A DNA stretch of 59,711 nt from Microcaldota archaeon (GCA_021817325.1 JAKAVK010000023.1:1-59711); one strand, 5' to 3'; shown: positions 42,555 through 51,276, counted from the first letter of the stretch. Program-made: numbers and translations. The notes: a model not told the origin generated them from the letters alone.

Positions 42555-44969
42555 TCACAACCTCTTCTGGGAGCCTCCGGCCTTAAGCTCGTTCTCGCTA
42601 AAGCCCAGCTCCTTGAGTATCTTGAGTGTCGATGGCAGTATCTGGTGGTTTATGTAGTAGTCGGGATCATAGTCCCTTGCCATATCCTCAAGCTCAGCCT
42701 TCTCAGATATGGAGTCACCATGCCTGGTTATCACATAACCTATGGTTGCGCCCTCCACCTGGTCCCGCCTCCTGAATCCAGTCGCTATTGCCTTCCTAGC
42801 CGCGGCAAGTTCAGGCGACGTGGCATCGTAGCTCTCTATCCTCTTCCTCAGCTGTGTATATATGGTCAGCTCCTTTAGCGGCACCTTCCCCTCCTTGAGC
42901 CTCGCTACAACATCCTTGACTATCGCAACAGCCTTCTCCTTGCTGCCGTCCTTGAGTATGGCCTCTAGCACCCTCTTCTGCGTGTCCTTTGCTATGAAGG
43001 ACCAGTCCCTCCTGACCAGTTCAAAGCCGCGTATCTTTATGCGGCCGGATTCTGAGAGCAGTGCATACTTCTTCTTTGCGCCAGCCCCCTCGCCGCCCCT
43101 CTTGCCTACAAAGACGCCGCGGGTGTAGAAGTCCTCAAGCTCAAGCTCCATCGATTGCGGCAGCGTACCGTTCACCTTTTTTAGCAGTGCCAGGGCGTCG
43201 TCCTTGGTCTTGCTTCCCATCTGCAGGAACTGGCTGTCTGTGTCTCCGTAGATCACCCTGAAGCCGGCAGCTTCGGCCTCTGTCATGGTCTTGGTCAGGT
43301 AGGCCCTTCCGAATGCGGTCACTGCCGCGGCACAGTCTCTGGAGTACCATCTCGACCTGGCGTAGCCGAGGTATCCATAAAATGAGTTCGCAAGTATCTT
43401 GAGCGCACTGGACCTTGCCGCCAGCGTCTGGTTGTCAGGATCCTTCTTGTATGCCTTCTTCACCTCCGCCCTCTCGGCAATCAGCACCTTAAGCGCCTGC
43501 GGGATTATCCCAGCGGGGCTCTTCCTGAACCTGGTCCCGTCCGGTGCCTCGTAATAATCATCGCATCCCTTGCACAGCGCCGACGGGTCTATATTGTGCG
43601 CTATGATGATCGACGGGTACAGTCCACGGAAGTCGAAGACCACAATCCTGTCATATATGCCAGCCTCAGGAGTCTTGACATACGCCCCCTCTATCGGGTT
43701 AGCGAGCCGCAAGCCGATCTCGTTCTCTTCCGGCTTGTCCGGTATGAGTTCGTTGTTGCTGCACGCATACCTCATCAGGAAGTACTCAACCAATTGCCCT
43801 GCCGTTGAGATCGTGGCCTCTCCCAACGATGAGCCGCTTATCTTGGCTATCTCTATCTCAAGGGGCATGAAGAACTCGTAGAGCTTGGAGAGAGCTATTG
43901 AATCGCTTAGCGAGTAATCCGCAAACTCCTCAAGCTCCCTGCCTCCCCTGTCCCATATCTGCCATATATTGGGCTTCTCAACCATTATCTTGGTATCCCC
44001 TGTTATGGACCTGTAGACCTCGCTAAGGGTGAACCTGTTTATCTTGAGCAGCTTCTCAGAAGCGCCTACCACAGAAACGAACTTGGTTACGTTGTATATG
44101 TCCGCATTGGTCCTGCCGGGGATCCTGAATGCCTCTATCAGGCCGTGATGCTCTCCCTTGGGCTCCTCGCCGTACCTCGTTATGTCGAATGGAACCCTGT
44201 TCTTCTGAGCCCTTTTCTGCAGGTAAGGCAGGTCGAAGTTGGAGGAGTTGTAGCCTGCTATGACATCCGCATCCGTCTTCTTCACCACGTCTATGAATGC
44301 CTGTATCAACTCCCTCTCATCCTTTAGCTGCACCACAAAGTCCCTGTCTATCTTCTTCGTGGTGAGCACCTTGTGCTCGCCGCCGCTGGTCACGTAGCTT
44401 ATCATGATTACCGGATCGACCTCTGGCCTTGGCACGCCAAGCGGGTTGTAGGTCTCTATGTCAAAGCAGATGTAGCTGGGCTCCCCGCCGCTTACCTTGG
44501 CCGGCTTTATTTCGTCAACCACAAGCTTTCCGTCCTGGTCATGCGCCTGTACCTGCACGCCTGCCAGCGGGGAGATGCCCTTGTCTATAAGATAGCGCTT
44601 CCAGAAGACTATGTCATACTCATAGACCGCCCCAAACTCGCGCATCTTGTCACTAAGTTTTGGCACGTGTCTGGAGTTATATACTTCGATCCTGAACACG
44701 GTCTCATCCCTTCCCGCAAGGCTCATCGTCCTCCTGGAGACGCCATGAACCTCAATAACATCGTTGTTATCAAGTATGCGTATGCCCGCAACGGCAGACT
44801 CATCCAGCTTCTTGTTGCTGGGCAGGAGGTAGAAGTAGGGGTAGAATGAGTAGTCGTACAGGGTGTGGATCTCGCTGCCCTGCCTAAGCGTTATCCTGAT
44901 AACGCTCCTGCCCTCTGCAGTGACATAATTTATGTCGATTATAATTCCTTCTAGAGCTATGCCGGCCAC
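42555..44969 (-). CDS. polB: Family B DNA polymerase
   Basis: An 804-residue replicative polymerase. The exonuclease domain has FDIETYNP (Exo I) and AGYNSSNFDLPYL (Exo II). The polymerase domain has motif A VFDFRGLYPSIIIAHN, motif B KILANSFYGYLGY and motif C YGDTDS. KKKYALLSESGRIKIRGFE and the C-terminal thumb are intact. The start is GTG 44969 with a GGGGGAAGG Shine-Dalgarno sequence. The N-terminal uracil-sensing pocket typical of archaeal PolB is in the region of LEGIIIDINYVTAEG. It ends in ENELKAGGSQKRL, without an obvious strong PIP box. Confidence 0.96.
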   Translation of the reverse strand: MAGIALEGIIIDINYVTAEGRSVIRITLRQGSEIHTLYDYSFYPYFYLLPSNKKLDESAVAGIRILDNNDVIEVHGVSRRTMSLAGRDETVFRIEVYNSRHVPKLSDKMREFGAVYEYDIVFWKRYLIDKGISPLAGVQVQAHDQDGKLVVDEIKPAKVSGGEPSYICFDIETYNPLGVPRPEVDPVIMISYVTSGGEHKVLTTKKIDRDFVVQLKDERELIQAFIDVVKKTDADVIAGYNSSNFDLPYLQKRAQKNRVPFDITRYGEEPKGEHHGLIEAFRIPGRTNADIYNVTKFVSVVGASEKLLKINRFTLSEVYRSITGDTKIMVEKPNIWQIWDRGGRELEEFADYSLSDSIALSKLYEFFMPLEIEIAKISGSSLGEATISTAGQLVEYFLMRYACSNNELIPDKPEENEIGLRLANPIEGAYVKTPEAGIYDRIVVFDFRGLYPSIIIAHNIDPSALCKGCDDYYEAPDGTRFRKSPAGIIPQALKVLIAERAEVKKAYKKDPDNQTLAARSSALKILANSFYGYLGYARSRWYSRDCAAAVTAFGRAYLTKTMTEAEAAGFRVIYGDTDSQFLQMGSKTKDDALALLKKVNGTLPQSMELELEDFYTRGVFVGKRGGEGAGAKKKYALLSESGRIKIRGFELVRRDWSFIAKDTQKRVLEAILKDGSKEKAVAIVKDVVARLKEGKVPLKELTIYTQLRKRIESYDATSPELAAARKAIATGFRRRDQVEGATIGYVITRHGDSISEKAELEDMARDYDPDYYINHQILPSTLKILKELGFSENELKAGGSQKRL

Positions 44970-45008
44970 TGCCTTCCCCCGATGAATAGGTGAGATGGTC
45001 CTTGCCGC

Positions 45009-45431
45009 TCAGCCGCTGCTGACTGCCTTGCCGTCCGTTTCCTGCAGCCTGGCCCTCGATAGCGGTATCGGAGCAACGAATCCTATGGAATATGCAACGA
45101 GCGTGCCCCTTGCGCCGCACTCGAAATTGAGCAGGTTTATCACATCCTCTGCGAATCTGAGGGGCAGGGTCTTCTTCTCCTTCCAGGTTGTGCTTATCTC
45201 CTCAGCATCCTTCTTGTTCTCCCTCGAGGTTATCATGCCTATTATCTTCAGCTGTCCTACCTGCGTCGTGCTCTGCGTACCCTCGTACACCGCGGTGAAC
45301 GTGAATGCTACCTCGACGTTCTCTTTATCAACCTTAACGTTGTCAAAATTGATGTTGAACTTCATGTTGGCTATGGGGTCTTTTACGTCTCTGTTTGCCT
45401 CAATCTTATTTACCTCTAAGGCGGTTATCAT
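45009..45431 (-). CDS. SecB-like protein (MJ0357-type), probable
   Basis: A 140-residue alpha/beta protein: an N-terminal antiparallel sheet (MKFNINFDNVKVDKENVEVAFTFTAVYEG) and a C-terminal helix leading to GFVAPIPLSR. This pattern matches archaeal SecB-like proteins such as the MJ0357 group, whose members bind unfolded protein, but identity is low and the family call is tentative. A TATA-like TTTATAAAA (near 45466) precedes ATG 45431 by about 35 nt. Confidence 0.5.
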   Translation of the reverse strand: MITALEVNKIEANRDVKDPIANMKFNINFDNVKVDKENVEVAFTFTAVYEGTQSTTQVGQLKIIGMITSRENKKDAEEISTTWKEKKTLPLRFAEDVINLLNFECGARGTLVAYSIGFVAPIPLSRARLQETDGKAVSSG

Positions 45432-45649
45432 ACAATCAACTATAACTTTATCAACATCAACATTTATAAAATACCTCGTTCCATATAACTAAATGTTGAG
45501 GGAAACGGGATAAGGCGATCTGGGAAATACAAGCGGTAGATTGCTTCATATTCTGTGACCGGGTGGATGATTAGTTGCCAAGCAGGACATCTCTGAACAG
45601 ATATGGGTTGTTCGTGTCTCAAGTGCACAAGTTGACCAAGGACAGGGAA

Positions 45650-45994
45650 ATGTGCAAGTGCGATTCAGAGATCAGGAGGAAGGCTGCTCTGATAGCTGCC
45701 ATGTCATCTAACCATTCCTGGAGAACGTTCGAGTATCTTAGCGAAGGCCGGAACCTTGACAGGGGAGCCATCGCAGAGGAGACCAGGCTTGCGCTGGACA
45801 AGGGCTGGATGAATGTGACGGAGAGGGACGTCGAGGAGGTGATGACGTTGGACGTCGACGAGTACGCGTTCTCAATGTGGCTCTTTTATGCGGTGAGCAA
45901 AGACGACAGGCACAAATACAAATGCCTTTATGACGAACTCAAAAAAGAGTTCTCGATGGGCCTCGAACCTATCGAGAACAGATCCGATTACTAA
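45650..45994 (+). CDS. Small unknown protein
   Basis: A 114-residue protein from ATG 45650 (MCKCDSEIRRKAALI...). The ORF-track start 45575 is a TTG without supporting promoter. It is mainly helical with a highly charged C-terminus (VSKDDRHKYKCLYDELKKEF) and two N-terminal cysteines. No family recognised. It precedes tRNA-Arg(TCG). Confidence 0.55.
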   Translation: MCKCDSEIRRKAALIAAMSSNHSWRTFEYLSEGRNLDRGAIAEETRLALDKGWMNVTERDVEEVMTLDVDEYAFSMWLFYAVSKDDRHKYKCLYDELKKEFSMGLEPIENRSDY

Positions 45995-46054
45995 TCCTGA
46001 AAACAGCCGAATAATCAAAACAATCTTATAGGGGTTAGAGTCAAGTAGGTATGC

Positions 46055-46129
46055 GGGCGTGTGGCGTAACTTGGATAGCGCATCGGGCTTCGGACCCGGC
46101 GGTTGCGGGTTCAAATCCCGTCACGCCCG
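46055..46129 (+). tRNA. tRNA-Arg (TCG)
   Basis: The acceptor GGGCGTG pairs with CACGCCC and the discriminator is G. The anticodon arm is TCGGG-CTTCGGA-CCCGG, anticodon TCG. The T-arm is GCGGG-TTCAAAT-CCCGT. A TATA-like AATCTTATAG at about 46022-46031 is correctly placed. The minus-strand ORF here that reads GVTGFEPATA is the usual antisense artefact. Confidence 0.95.
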
Positions 46130-46152
46130 AATTAGCATTTTGGTAATTGGCC

Positions 46153-46360
46153 ATGAAACCGGAGTTGGTGATCCGCGGGAACAGGCAGATCCTTGACAGG
46201 CTGCCGCTTGCCGTCGTCAAACTTCTTGCAGCGGGAGATGCGGCCGTGGACGGGATCGGCAAAGCCAAGAGGAGACCAGGGGGTCAGTGTAGTGGACAGG
46301 CACAGGGAGGGAGTCGTGCTGGAAGGTGTAGCACGCCTTGCGGCAAGATGCAAGGTTTGA
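46153..46360 (+). pseudogene. Possible broken small gene
   Basis: ATG 46153 opens MKPELVIRGNRQILDRLPLAVVKLLAAGDAAVDGIGKAK. Shifting frame there continues sensibly as PRGDQGVSVVDRHREGVVLEGVARLAARCKV to TGA 46358. The composition changes smoothly across one shift, so a single-base indel in an otherwise plausible gene of about 70 residues is possible. It could also be noise. No family recognised; the 391-nt stretch between tRNA-Arg and 46522 holds nothing else I can name. Confidence 0.3.
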
Positions 46361-46521
46361 TAAAAAGGTCGTTTTGGGAATACTCAAGATACCGATCAGG
46401 CATGCAAGGGAAATACAGTAACCTGCCCTGACCTCGCAACAACCGGCCGGTGCGCGGCTGTGGCACTGCCAGGCCTAAATAAAAGCGAAAGTGTTAATAA
46501 AGTCTAGACAGTTACCAAAGT

Positions 46522-46929
46522 ATGGCAGGCAAGGAATTTGTATGGGATGATAGGGTAAGGATATACGACACTGATTCCCAGGGAATCGTGCACTACGCCG
46601 GTTACTATCGCTTCTTTACAAACGCATTTGAGCAGTTCTCAAGGGAGAGGCTGGGATCCGAGTTCCCACTTGTAAGCGAGAGGGTTTGGTTTGTGGTGGT
46701 TGAATCAAACGCAAAGTACTATAAGCCAGCACGGCTTGGAGACAAGCTGCGCACCCACGTGCATGCAAGCATCCTTGGAAAAAAGGCAATGCGCTTCGAT
46801 TTCCGGATACATAGGGGCAACGATGTGCTGTGCGATGGATACGTGGTGCAGGTTGCAATAGACAGAAGGAGATGGAAAGCGGTGGCGATACCGCAGGGCA
46901 TCACGCGCCGGCTGGAGAAGCTGCGATAG
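46522..46929 (+). CDS. Hot-dog fold acyl-CoA thioesterase (YbgC/4HBT type)
   Basis: A 135-residue thioesterase. RVRIYDTDSQGIVHYAGYYRFFTNAFEQF carries the family's YxxTDxxGhV signature with the catalytic Asp. The beta core (RLGDKLRTHVHASILGKKAMRFDFRIHR) follows. Relatives hydrolyse 4-hydroxybenzoyl-CoA or short acyl-CoA. The substrate here is unknown. ATG 46522 fits a TATA-like TGTTAATAAAG about 26 nt upstream. Confidence 0.9.
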   Translation: MAGKEFVWDDRVRIYDTDSQGIVHYAGYYRFFTNAFEQFSRERLGSEFPLVSERVWFVVVESNAKYYKPARLGDKLRTHVHASILGKKAMRFDFRIHRGNDVLCDGYVVQVAIDRRRWKAVAIPQGITRRLEKLR

Positions 46930-46938
46930 CAAATAGGG

Positions 46939-47268
46939 GTGGAAATCACGGAGTACAGGATAGTGACCGACTGCCCTGACAGGAAGGGGGTCATAGACAA
47001 GCTAATCGACGCGGCTGCCAGAGCAGGGGCCGGCGGATACGGAAATTACAGCAGGTGCGCGATAATAACAAGGGGCTACGGTACATGGAGGCCGCAGCGC
47101 GGAGCCAGGCCGAACATAGGCAGGGTCGGAAGGATCTCTAAAGTGCCATCGGTAAGGATCGAGATGTCATGCCCAAAGGGAAGGATAGATGCCGTATGCA
47201 AAGCAATTAGAAAAGCGCACCCTTATGAGGAACCTGTAATATACTCAATAATGGTCAAGTACGGTTAA
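46939..47268 (+). CDS. Stand-alone YqfO/NIF3-insert domain protein
   Basis: A 109-residue protein from GTG 46939. The sequence GAGGYGNYSRCAIITRGYGTWRPQRGARPNIGRVGR and the C-terminal KAHPYEEPVIYSI are the signature of the domain inserted in bacterial YqfO/NIF3 proteins, which also occurs alone. That domain is CutA/PII-like and trimeric; its ligand is uncertain. It is in an apparent operon with the thioesterase (9 nt) and ends 4 nt before tRNA-Arg(CCG). Confidence 0.85.
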   Translation: MEITEYRIVTDCPDRKGVIDKLIDAAARAGAGGYGNYSRCAIITRGYGTWRPQRGARPNIGRVGRISKVPSVRIEMSCPKGRIDAVCKAIRKAHPYEEPVIYSIMVKYG

Positions 47269-47272
47269 TGAA

Positions 47273-47347
47273 GGGCATGTAGTGTAACCTGGATAGCACG
47301 GCAGCTTCCGGAGCTGTTGGTTGCGGGTTCAAATCCCGTCATGCCCG
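47273..47347 (+). tRNA. tRNA-Arg (CCG), integration site
   Basis: The acceptor GGGCATG pairs with CATGCCC and the discriminator is G. The anticodon arm is GCAGC-TTCCGGA-GCTGT, anticodon CCG. The T-arm is GCGGG-TTCAAAT-CCCGT. The integrase gene lies directly downstream on the same strand, a classic arrangement for an element integrated at a tRNA 3' end. The tRNA itself is complete. Confidence 0.93.
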
Positions 47348-47363
47348 TTTTTGCTAATGCTGG

Positions 47364-47395
47364 GGATAGGAGTTCAACTCTCCTCGGGCCCACCA
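47364..47395 (+). other. tRNA/tmRNA-like 3' end with encoded CCA
   Basis: GGAT-AGGAG-TTCAACT-CTCCT-CGGGCCC-A-CCA: a perfect 5-bp T-stem, a TTCAACT loop, seven acceptor nucleotides, a discriminator and CCA. The GGA before the T-stem and TTCAACT loop are usual for bacterial tmRNA 3' ends. Host tRNAs here do not encode CCA. No 5' half is present. It is probably an att-site vestige brought by an element. Confidence 0.5.
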
Positions 47396-47439
47396 AAAAC
47401 AAGCCTCTAGGCCTGCGGGTTCGGTTCCGCAGGACGGGC

Positions 47440-48336
47440 ATGACTGGAAGCAACGGAAAGGCGGGTTCGGGGTGCGTTTCCGATATGCTTCCGAACGGTC
47501 GAAAGTCCGAAAAACAGGGTTCGGGGTTGGCTTTTCAGGACTTTCTAAAACAGGCAGAGCTGCTCAGCGGCAGCGTTTCAAAGCATCAGTTAGAGCAGGT
47601 GCGCGCGATAATATCGCAGGCGCACGAACGCCGCTTTAGAAGGCGAAGAGAGCCGAGGTACGGAACGATAAACAAAGGCTTCACTGAGCCTGAGCTGCAA
47701 CGCTTCTTTAGAGCGATTGCCAGCGAGAAGTTCGCTCTTCTTTTCAAATATCAGGCATACATGGGTCTCCGAGTGGGCGAAGTCAGCAAGTTGCACATAA
47801 GCAACATCGACTTCGACAAACGAGAGCTAACATTGAAGAGCGAAAAGTCGGCGCAGCTCGACGCGCTGATAATTCCGCTTGAATTGTTCAAAGAAACAGT
47901 GGAATTTATGAATAAACATTCTGCTGAGATTAAGTTGGCCGACGGCTACATTTTCTATAAGGAAAATGATTACGGCCATACTGGAAATCTCCACATAGAC
48001 GTGAATTATATAAGAAACGTCTTCCGTGAAATAATACAGAATGCGAGTCTGGATCAGACCTACGCCACAACAGAAGAGGCGTATTCAGACCATCAGCCTA
48101 GAAGCCTGCATAGGCTTACGACTCATAGCCTGCGCCACTATGCCATTACGCACTTTGCGAAATCAACTAATGGCAACATAGTCCTAGCTTCTAGGTTTGC
48201 TAGGCATTCCAGTCCGTCAACTACGATGCGCTACATAGCGAAAGACAAGGATGAGCTATACAAAAATATAGACTTCGCCTTTAGCGACAAGATAACGCCG
48301 TTAAAGCGTCTGTCCAAGTCTATTCAGCAAAAATAG
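47440..48336 (+). CDS. Tyrosine recombinase/integrase
   Basis: About 298 residues from ATG 47440; the ORF-track start lies inside the tRNA. The catalytic domain shows the Arg box YQAYMGLRVGEVSKLHISNIDF, a Lys in TLKSEKSAQ, the H-x-x-R box HSLRHYAITHFAKS, the second His in SRFARHSS and the nucleophile Tyr in TTMRYIAKD. The N-terminal part is a short SAM-like arm domain. Such enzymes integrate archaeal plasmids and viruses at tRNA genes, which is just where it sits. It appears intact. Confidence 0.9.
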   Translation: MTGSNGKAGSGCVSDMLPNGRKSEKQGSGLAFQDFLKQAELLSGSVSKHQLEQVRAIISQAHERRFRRRREPRYGTINKGFTEPELQRFFRAIASEKFALLFKYQAYMGLRVGEVSKLHISNIDFDKRELTLKSEKSAQLDALIIPLELFKETVEFMNKHSAEIKLADGYIFYKENDYGHTGNLHIDVNYIRNVFREIIQNASLDQTYATTEEAYSDHQPRSLHRLTTHSLRHYAITHFAKSTNGNIVLASRFARHSSPSTTMRYIAKDKDELYKNIDFAFSDKITPLKRLSKSIQQK

Positions 48337-48338
48337 CT

Positions 48339-49565
48339 TTAATCAGAAAACATTTTCTTTTCTTCTGATTCGATGATGTCATCCTGCGACTGTTTTGTTG
48401 TTTCTTTTGTTTCTATAAACTTCTTTATAGCCTTTGCAAGATATTCTCTAATGGATTTGTTAGTTTCTTTTAATTTTTGCTCCGTTTGACTATTAGAGCC
48501 GTGCGCCAGTTTACTTCTTAAGTCGTACGCTTCTCTAACTTTCCCAAGAATTTCATATTTCTCGTTCTTCTCATTCCCAATAAACTGCGCCGTCCTCGCC
48601 GCCACTCCATACCCTGTAATCTTAAACAATGATTCCAGTGCTATTACATTATCAAGTAGTTTATCTTCTTCATTTTCTCGTTCATTTGCATAGTTGAATC
48701 TGCGCATAGCAATAGAAAATTCATTCCAATGGTTCTTTATAAGAGGCCAAAGTCTGACGATTTCATTAATATCCTCTTGATTAATAGCAACGACAGGTGC
48801 TTCAGGTCTCAAATTATGAGCAGGCCCTATAGACCAGTTCTGCCATTCGTCAGGCCATCCCTTTGTTTCCAATATTATTGAATTAAATCCTAAATTCCCA
48901 CTTTTAACCAGTCTAAAAGCCAAAGTAACCATATCAAATGTCTTCTTTACTTCAAGCCAGTTTATATCGGTTTTATTATCGTATAGTTTTTCTATTATAA
49001 AATTTATGCTTGATAGCTCTATGGTAGATATTGTTCTTGTGAAATTTTGTTCTGCCATTAGAAAAAGTTTGTTGAAGTCATTTTCAGAGACCCTCCTAAT
49101 TATCAATCCGTCCTCCAAATCTATTTTCTCCACTTTACAGTCAGCCTTCAGATTTAGTATGGGCACACTCGCCTTTGCCATATTGCTTGGCATGAAATAG
49201 AAATCGACTAGTCTGTAATATAGTTCATCAAATAGCTGCTCTTCAAACTCAAAATCTTCTTTCCTATCTAGGTAATTATATAGAAATGTAAATACAAAAT
49301 TTGCGCTAAACACTTCGGTAAACTGATGGTTTGCCTCTAGTTTAGGACTTTTCTTTTTTCTAATAAGTTCTATAAAGGTATTAAGGCATTCATCATGCTC
49401 TTTTAGAGGCCTAATCTGCAAATACTTTATTTGAGCGAATATAGTTATTTCAGGCAATAGTTGACTCCTTCCAAAAGAAGTTATATTTCCATATTGGTCT
49501 CTATTGGTAACCATTTTCTCCTTTTCATTTGGTATTCTCTCCTTAGATGCCGCCTCCTTAAGCAA
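48339..49565 (-). CDS. HEPN-domain protein (Apea-like), probable defence RNase
   Basis: 408 residues by the ORF track (TTG 49565; ATG 49514 is the first ATG). The C-terminal third matches Apea-like HEPN domains: NVIALESLF...GYGVAARTAQFIGN, then AYDLRSKLAHGSN, which holds the R-x4-H ribonuclease motif (R and H of RSKLAH). HEPN proteins of this type cut RNA in abortive-infection and toxin systems. The N-terminal 250 residues are unknown and AT-rich. The frame stays open about 130 nt further upstream without ATG, GTG or TTG, encoding plausible sequence (NGSERYKDYLELREKYLAF), so the true start is uncertain. Its stop faces the integrase stop across 2 nt. Confidence 0.72.
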   Translation of the reverse strand: MLKEAASKERIPNEKEKMVTNRDQYGNITSFGRSQLLPEITIFAQIKYLQIRPLKEHDECLNTFIELIRKKKSPKLEANHQFTEVFSANFVFTFLYNYLDRKEDFEFEEQLFDELYYRLVDFYFMPSNMAKASVPILNLKADCKVEKIDLEDGLIIRRVSENDFNKLFLMAEQNFTRTISTIELSSINFIIEKLYDNKTDINWLEVKKTFDMVTLAFRLVKSGNLGFNSIILETKGWPDEWQNWSIGPAHNLRPEAPVVAINQEDINEIVRLWPLIKNHWNEFSIAMRRFNYANERENEEDKLLDNVIALESLFKITGYGVAARTAQFIGNEKNEKYEILGKVREAYDLRSKLAHGSNSQTEQKLKETNKSIREYLAKAIKKFIETKETTKQSQDDIIESEEKKMFSD

Positions 49566-49662
49566 ACTAAGCGACTTTTTGATAAAAGCTAGATACTTCT
49601 CTCTAAGCTCTAAGTAATCTTTATACCTCTCACTCCCATTTGCAGCCAGAAAATAACCTCTG

Positions 49663-50094
49663 CTATACTTGTATTGACACCTTCTTATAAGCTCTCTGCG
49701 TCAACGACATGACATATACTGGGCAACTCATAATCTCTCTAAACTTCCAAGCTCTCTTTACATTAGGCTCTAGCTCACCGCTCCCAGCTATGGCAATAGC
49801 CACATCTGGCTTTATCTGAATAATCTTCTGAAAGCTTTTCCACTTTACTAGCTTATGGTGGTCGTATTCTATGGCTACTCTGAACTTTCCTTTCCTAGCC
49901 ACGAGGTCTATCCTTCCAGTCCTCTCTGGCTTATCCTTCATCTTAAAAATAGGGTATTCCCTAGTTGTGTAATAGCCGTTCTTCCTGAATATCATCTCTA
50001 ATTGATTGATTGTATCATTATGCTTTATTTCAGGACTAACTACTTTTGTTATCTGTTCCACAATCCCTTCAATCTCGCTATATGTCATTGGCAT
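49663..50094 (-). CDS. PD-(D/E)XK nuclease-like protein
   Basis: A 143-residue AT-rich protein. TGRIDLVARKGKFRVAIEYDHH shows the D-x(n)-E strand-loop-strand of PD-(D/E)XK restriction-type nucleases (the final Lys is replaced by Asp/His, as in some variants), followed by VKWKSFQKIIQIKPDVAIAI, a second typical strand. It overlaps the DUF6602-like gene by 17 nt, so both are translationally coupled. The target is unknown. A role with the HEPN and DUF6602-like proteins against mobile DNA is inference. Confidence 0.6.
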   Translation of the reverse strand: MPMTYSEIEGIVEQITKVVSPEIKHNDTINQLEMIFRKNGYYTTREYPIFKMKDKPERTGRIDLVARKGKFRVAIEYDHHKLVKWKSFQKIIQIKPDVAIAIAGSGELEPNVKRAWKFREIMSCPVYVMSLTQRAYKKVSIQV

Positions 50095-50833
50095 TCCATC
50101 TATTTATCGGTTCAAAATATCCGCCAATATTCAAACTCCTTCCAACGAATGTCGAACTGTATTGAACAAGATAATAATACAAAAATCCAAGCGCAGCAGG
50201 CTTTCCGTTTGCAAGCGCAAAGACATCATCATTCTCCCAATTCAGCAGAAGTCCTTTCTTAATCAATATTCCTCTATTAAGAATTACAATGAGGTCAAAA
50301 ACATCAGCCCAACCACTGGTATTTATTTCGTTTTTAATAGTATCCCAAGTTGCGCCTTCATACGCAAAAACAATTCTCAATGGCCTGTTCAAAACTGGCC
50401 CAGAAGCAATAACCGCCCCTCCATTGATAGTCAAATCTTTCACTCTGGATAGAGTTCTCGCCGCCTTCCCTAATTCAGCAGAAGTCAGATTTGATTTTAC
50501 TTCAATCACGCTAAACACGCCTTCTGCTAAGTAAGTTTCTATCTCACCGTATGTAATAGCCGGTGCATCATCTCTTATTATCACAACATCCAGTTGCCCT
50601 GTCGAATTATTTCTCGTATCTATTATCTCTCCTTTCGTAACTTTTAGTTTTAATGGCAGCACCTTTGCCAAGAAATTTCTGCAAAAATGCTCTCTGTTTG
50701 TACCTATATCTGTAGAATTTTCCTGTCCTCGCGACCTTTCATACTCAGCCCACAGAACAGTTGCCGTATTCTTAAAATATTCTTTCAATATCGGCTCGCC
50801 TTGTGAACCATAAGTAATATTTACATCGGGCAT
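50078..50833 (-). CDS. DUF6602-like nuclease-fold protein
   Basis: About 251 residues from ATG 50833 (the ORF track uses GTG 50839). GTNREHFCRNFLAKVLPLKLKVTKGEIIDTRNNSTGQLDVVIIRDDAP...GVFSVIEVKSNLT matches DUF6602 proteins and contains a D...EVK pair of the PD-(D/E)XK fold (LDVVII and IEVKSNL). Such proteins recur in defence islands beside other effectors. It follows the wHTH-like gene with overlapping stop and start, so the cassette is one operon. Confidence 0.62.
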   Translation of the reverse strand: MPDVNITYGSQGEPILKEYFKNTATVLWAEYERSRGQENSTDIGTNREHFCRNFLAKVLPLKLKVTKGEIIDTRNNSTGQLDVVIIRDDAPAITYGEIETYLAEGVFSVIEVKSNLTSAELGKAARTLSRVKDLTINGGAVIASGPVLNRPLRIVFAYEGATWDTIKNEINTSGWADVFDLIVILNRGILIKKGLLLNWENDDVFALANGKPAALGFLYYYLVQYSSTFVGRSLNIGGYFEPINRWNANDI

Positions 50834-50835
50834 TT

Positions 50836-51276
50836 TCACACCTTTACCAGCATATAGTCATCTTTATCCGTAGTTAATTCCTTTATACTTTCCATTATCT
50901 CTTTGTTATAAGTTACCCAAGTTACAGGCAAGCCATATTTCTCCTTCTTCTCTGAATTAGCTTCAATGGCATCTTTTCTAGCCGACGTTTGTATCTCATA
51001 AGCTCGGATAGCCTTGTCACCCCATAGATACTTCTTCCGCTTATCCACAGGGTAAGCTATCAAGTCGTGAGCCTCCCGCTCCCTAGGCGCGATAACAAGC
51101 ATGTTGCTTTCGTGCAATTTCTCTATGGCTTTCGTTAGAATCTGCTTGTGCAAGTCCGAGCCTGCGTTTAGCTCGTCCTTTAGGATGGCCGCAGGATCAA
51201 CCCAGCGTCGTCCCGCCTCGGTAAGAGCGTAGCTCTTCTTGGCCTTCCTCCCCGGCCTATAAATCCTAAAACCCAA
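50836..51276 (-). CDS. wHTH-like protein, possibly the C-terminal part of a split gene
   Basis: A 146-residue frame from TTG 51276. It opens with a wing-like hairpin FRIYRPGRKAKKSYALTEAGRRWVDP of winged-helix proteins. Helices and a strand pair follow (ESNMLVIAPREREAHDLIAYPVDKRKKYLWGDKAIRAYEIQT). The expected recognition helix is missing from this frame but may be encoded just upstream in another frame (51266-51481), so a frameshift or a programmed slip is possible. It is the first gene of the defence-like operon and may regulate it. Confidence 0.5.
   Translation of the reverse strand: MGFRIYRPGRKAKKSYALTEAGRRWVDPAAILKDELNAGSDLHKQILTKAIEKLHESNMLVIAPREREAHDLIAYPVDKRKKYLWGDKAIRAYEIQTSARKDAIEANSEKKEKYGLPVTWVTYNKEIMESIKELTTDKDDYMLVKV

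Noticed and set aside
46041-46268. Minus ORF reading SGVTGFEPATAGSEARC
   Set aside because: The usual false peptide encoded antisense to a tRNA; the tRNA-Arg fold is clear. The same applies to 47265-47453.
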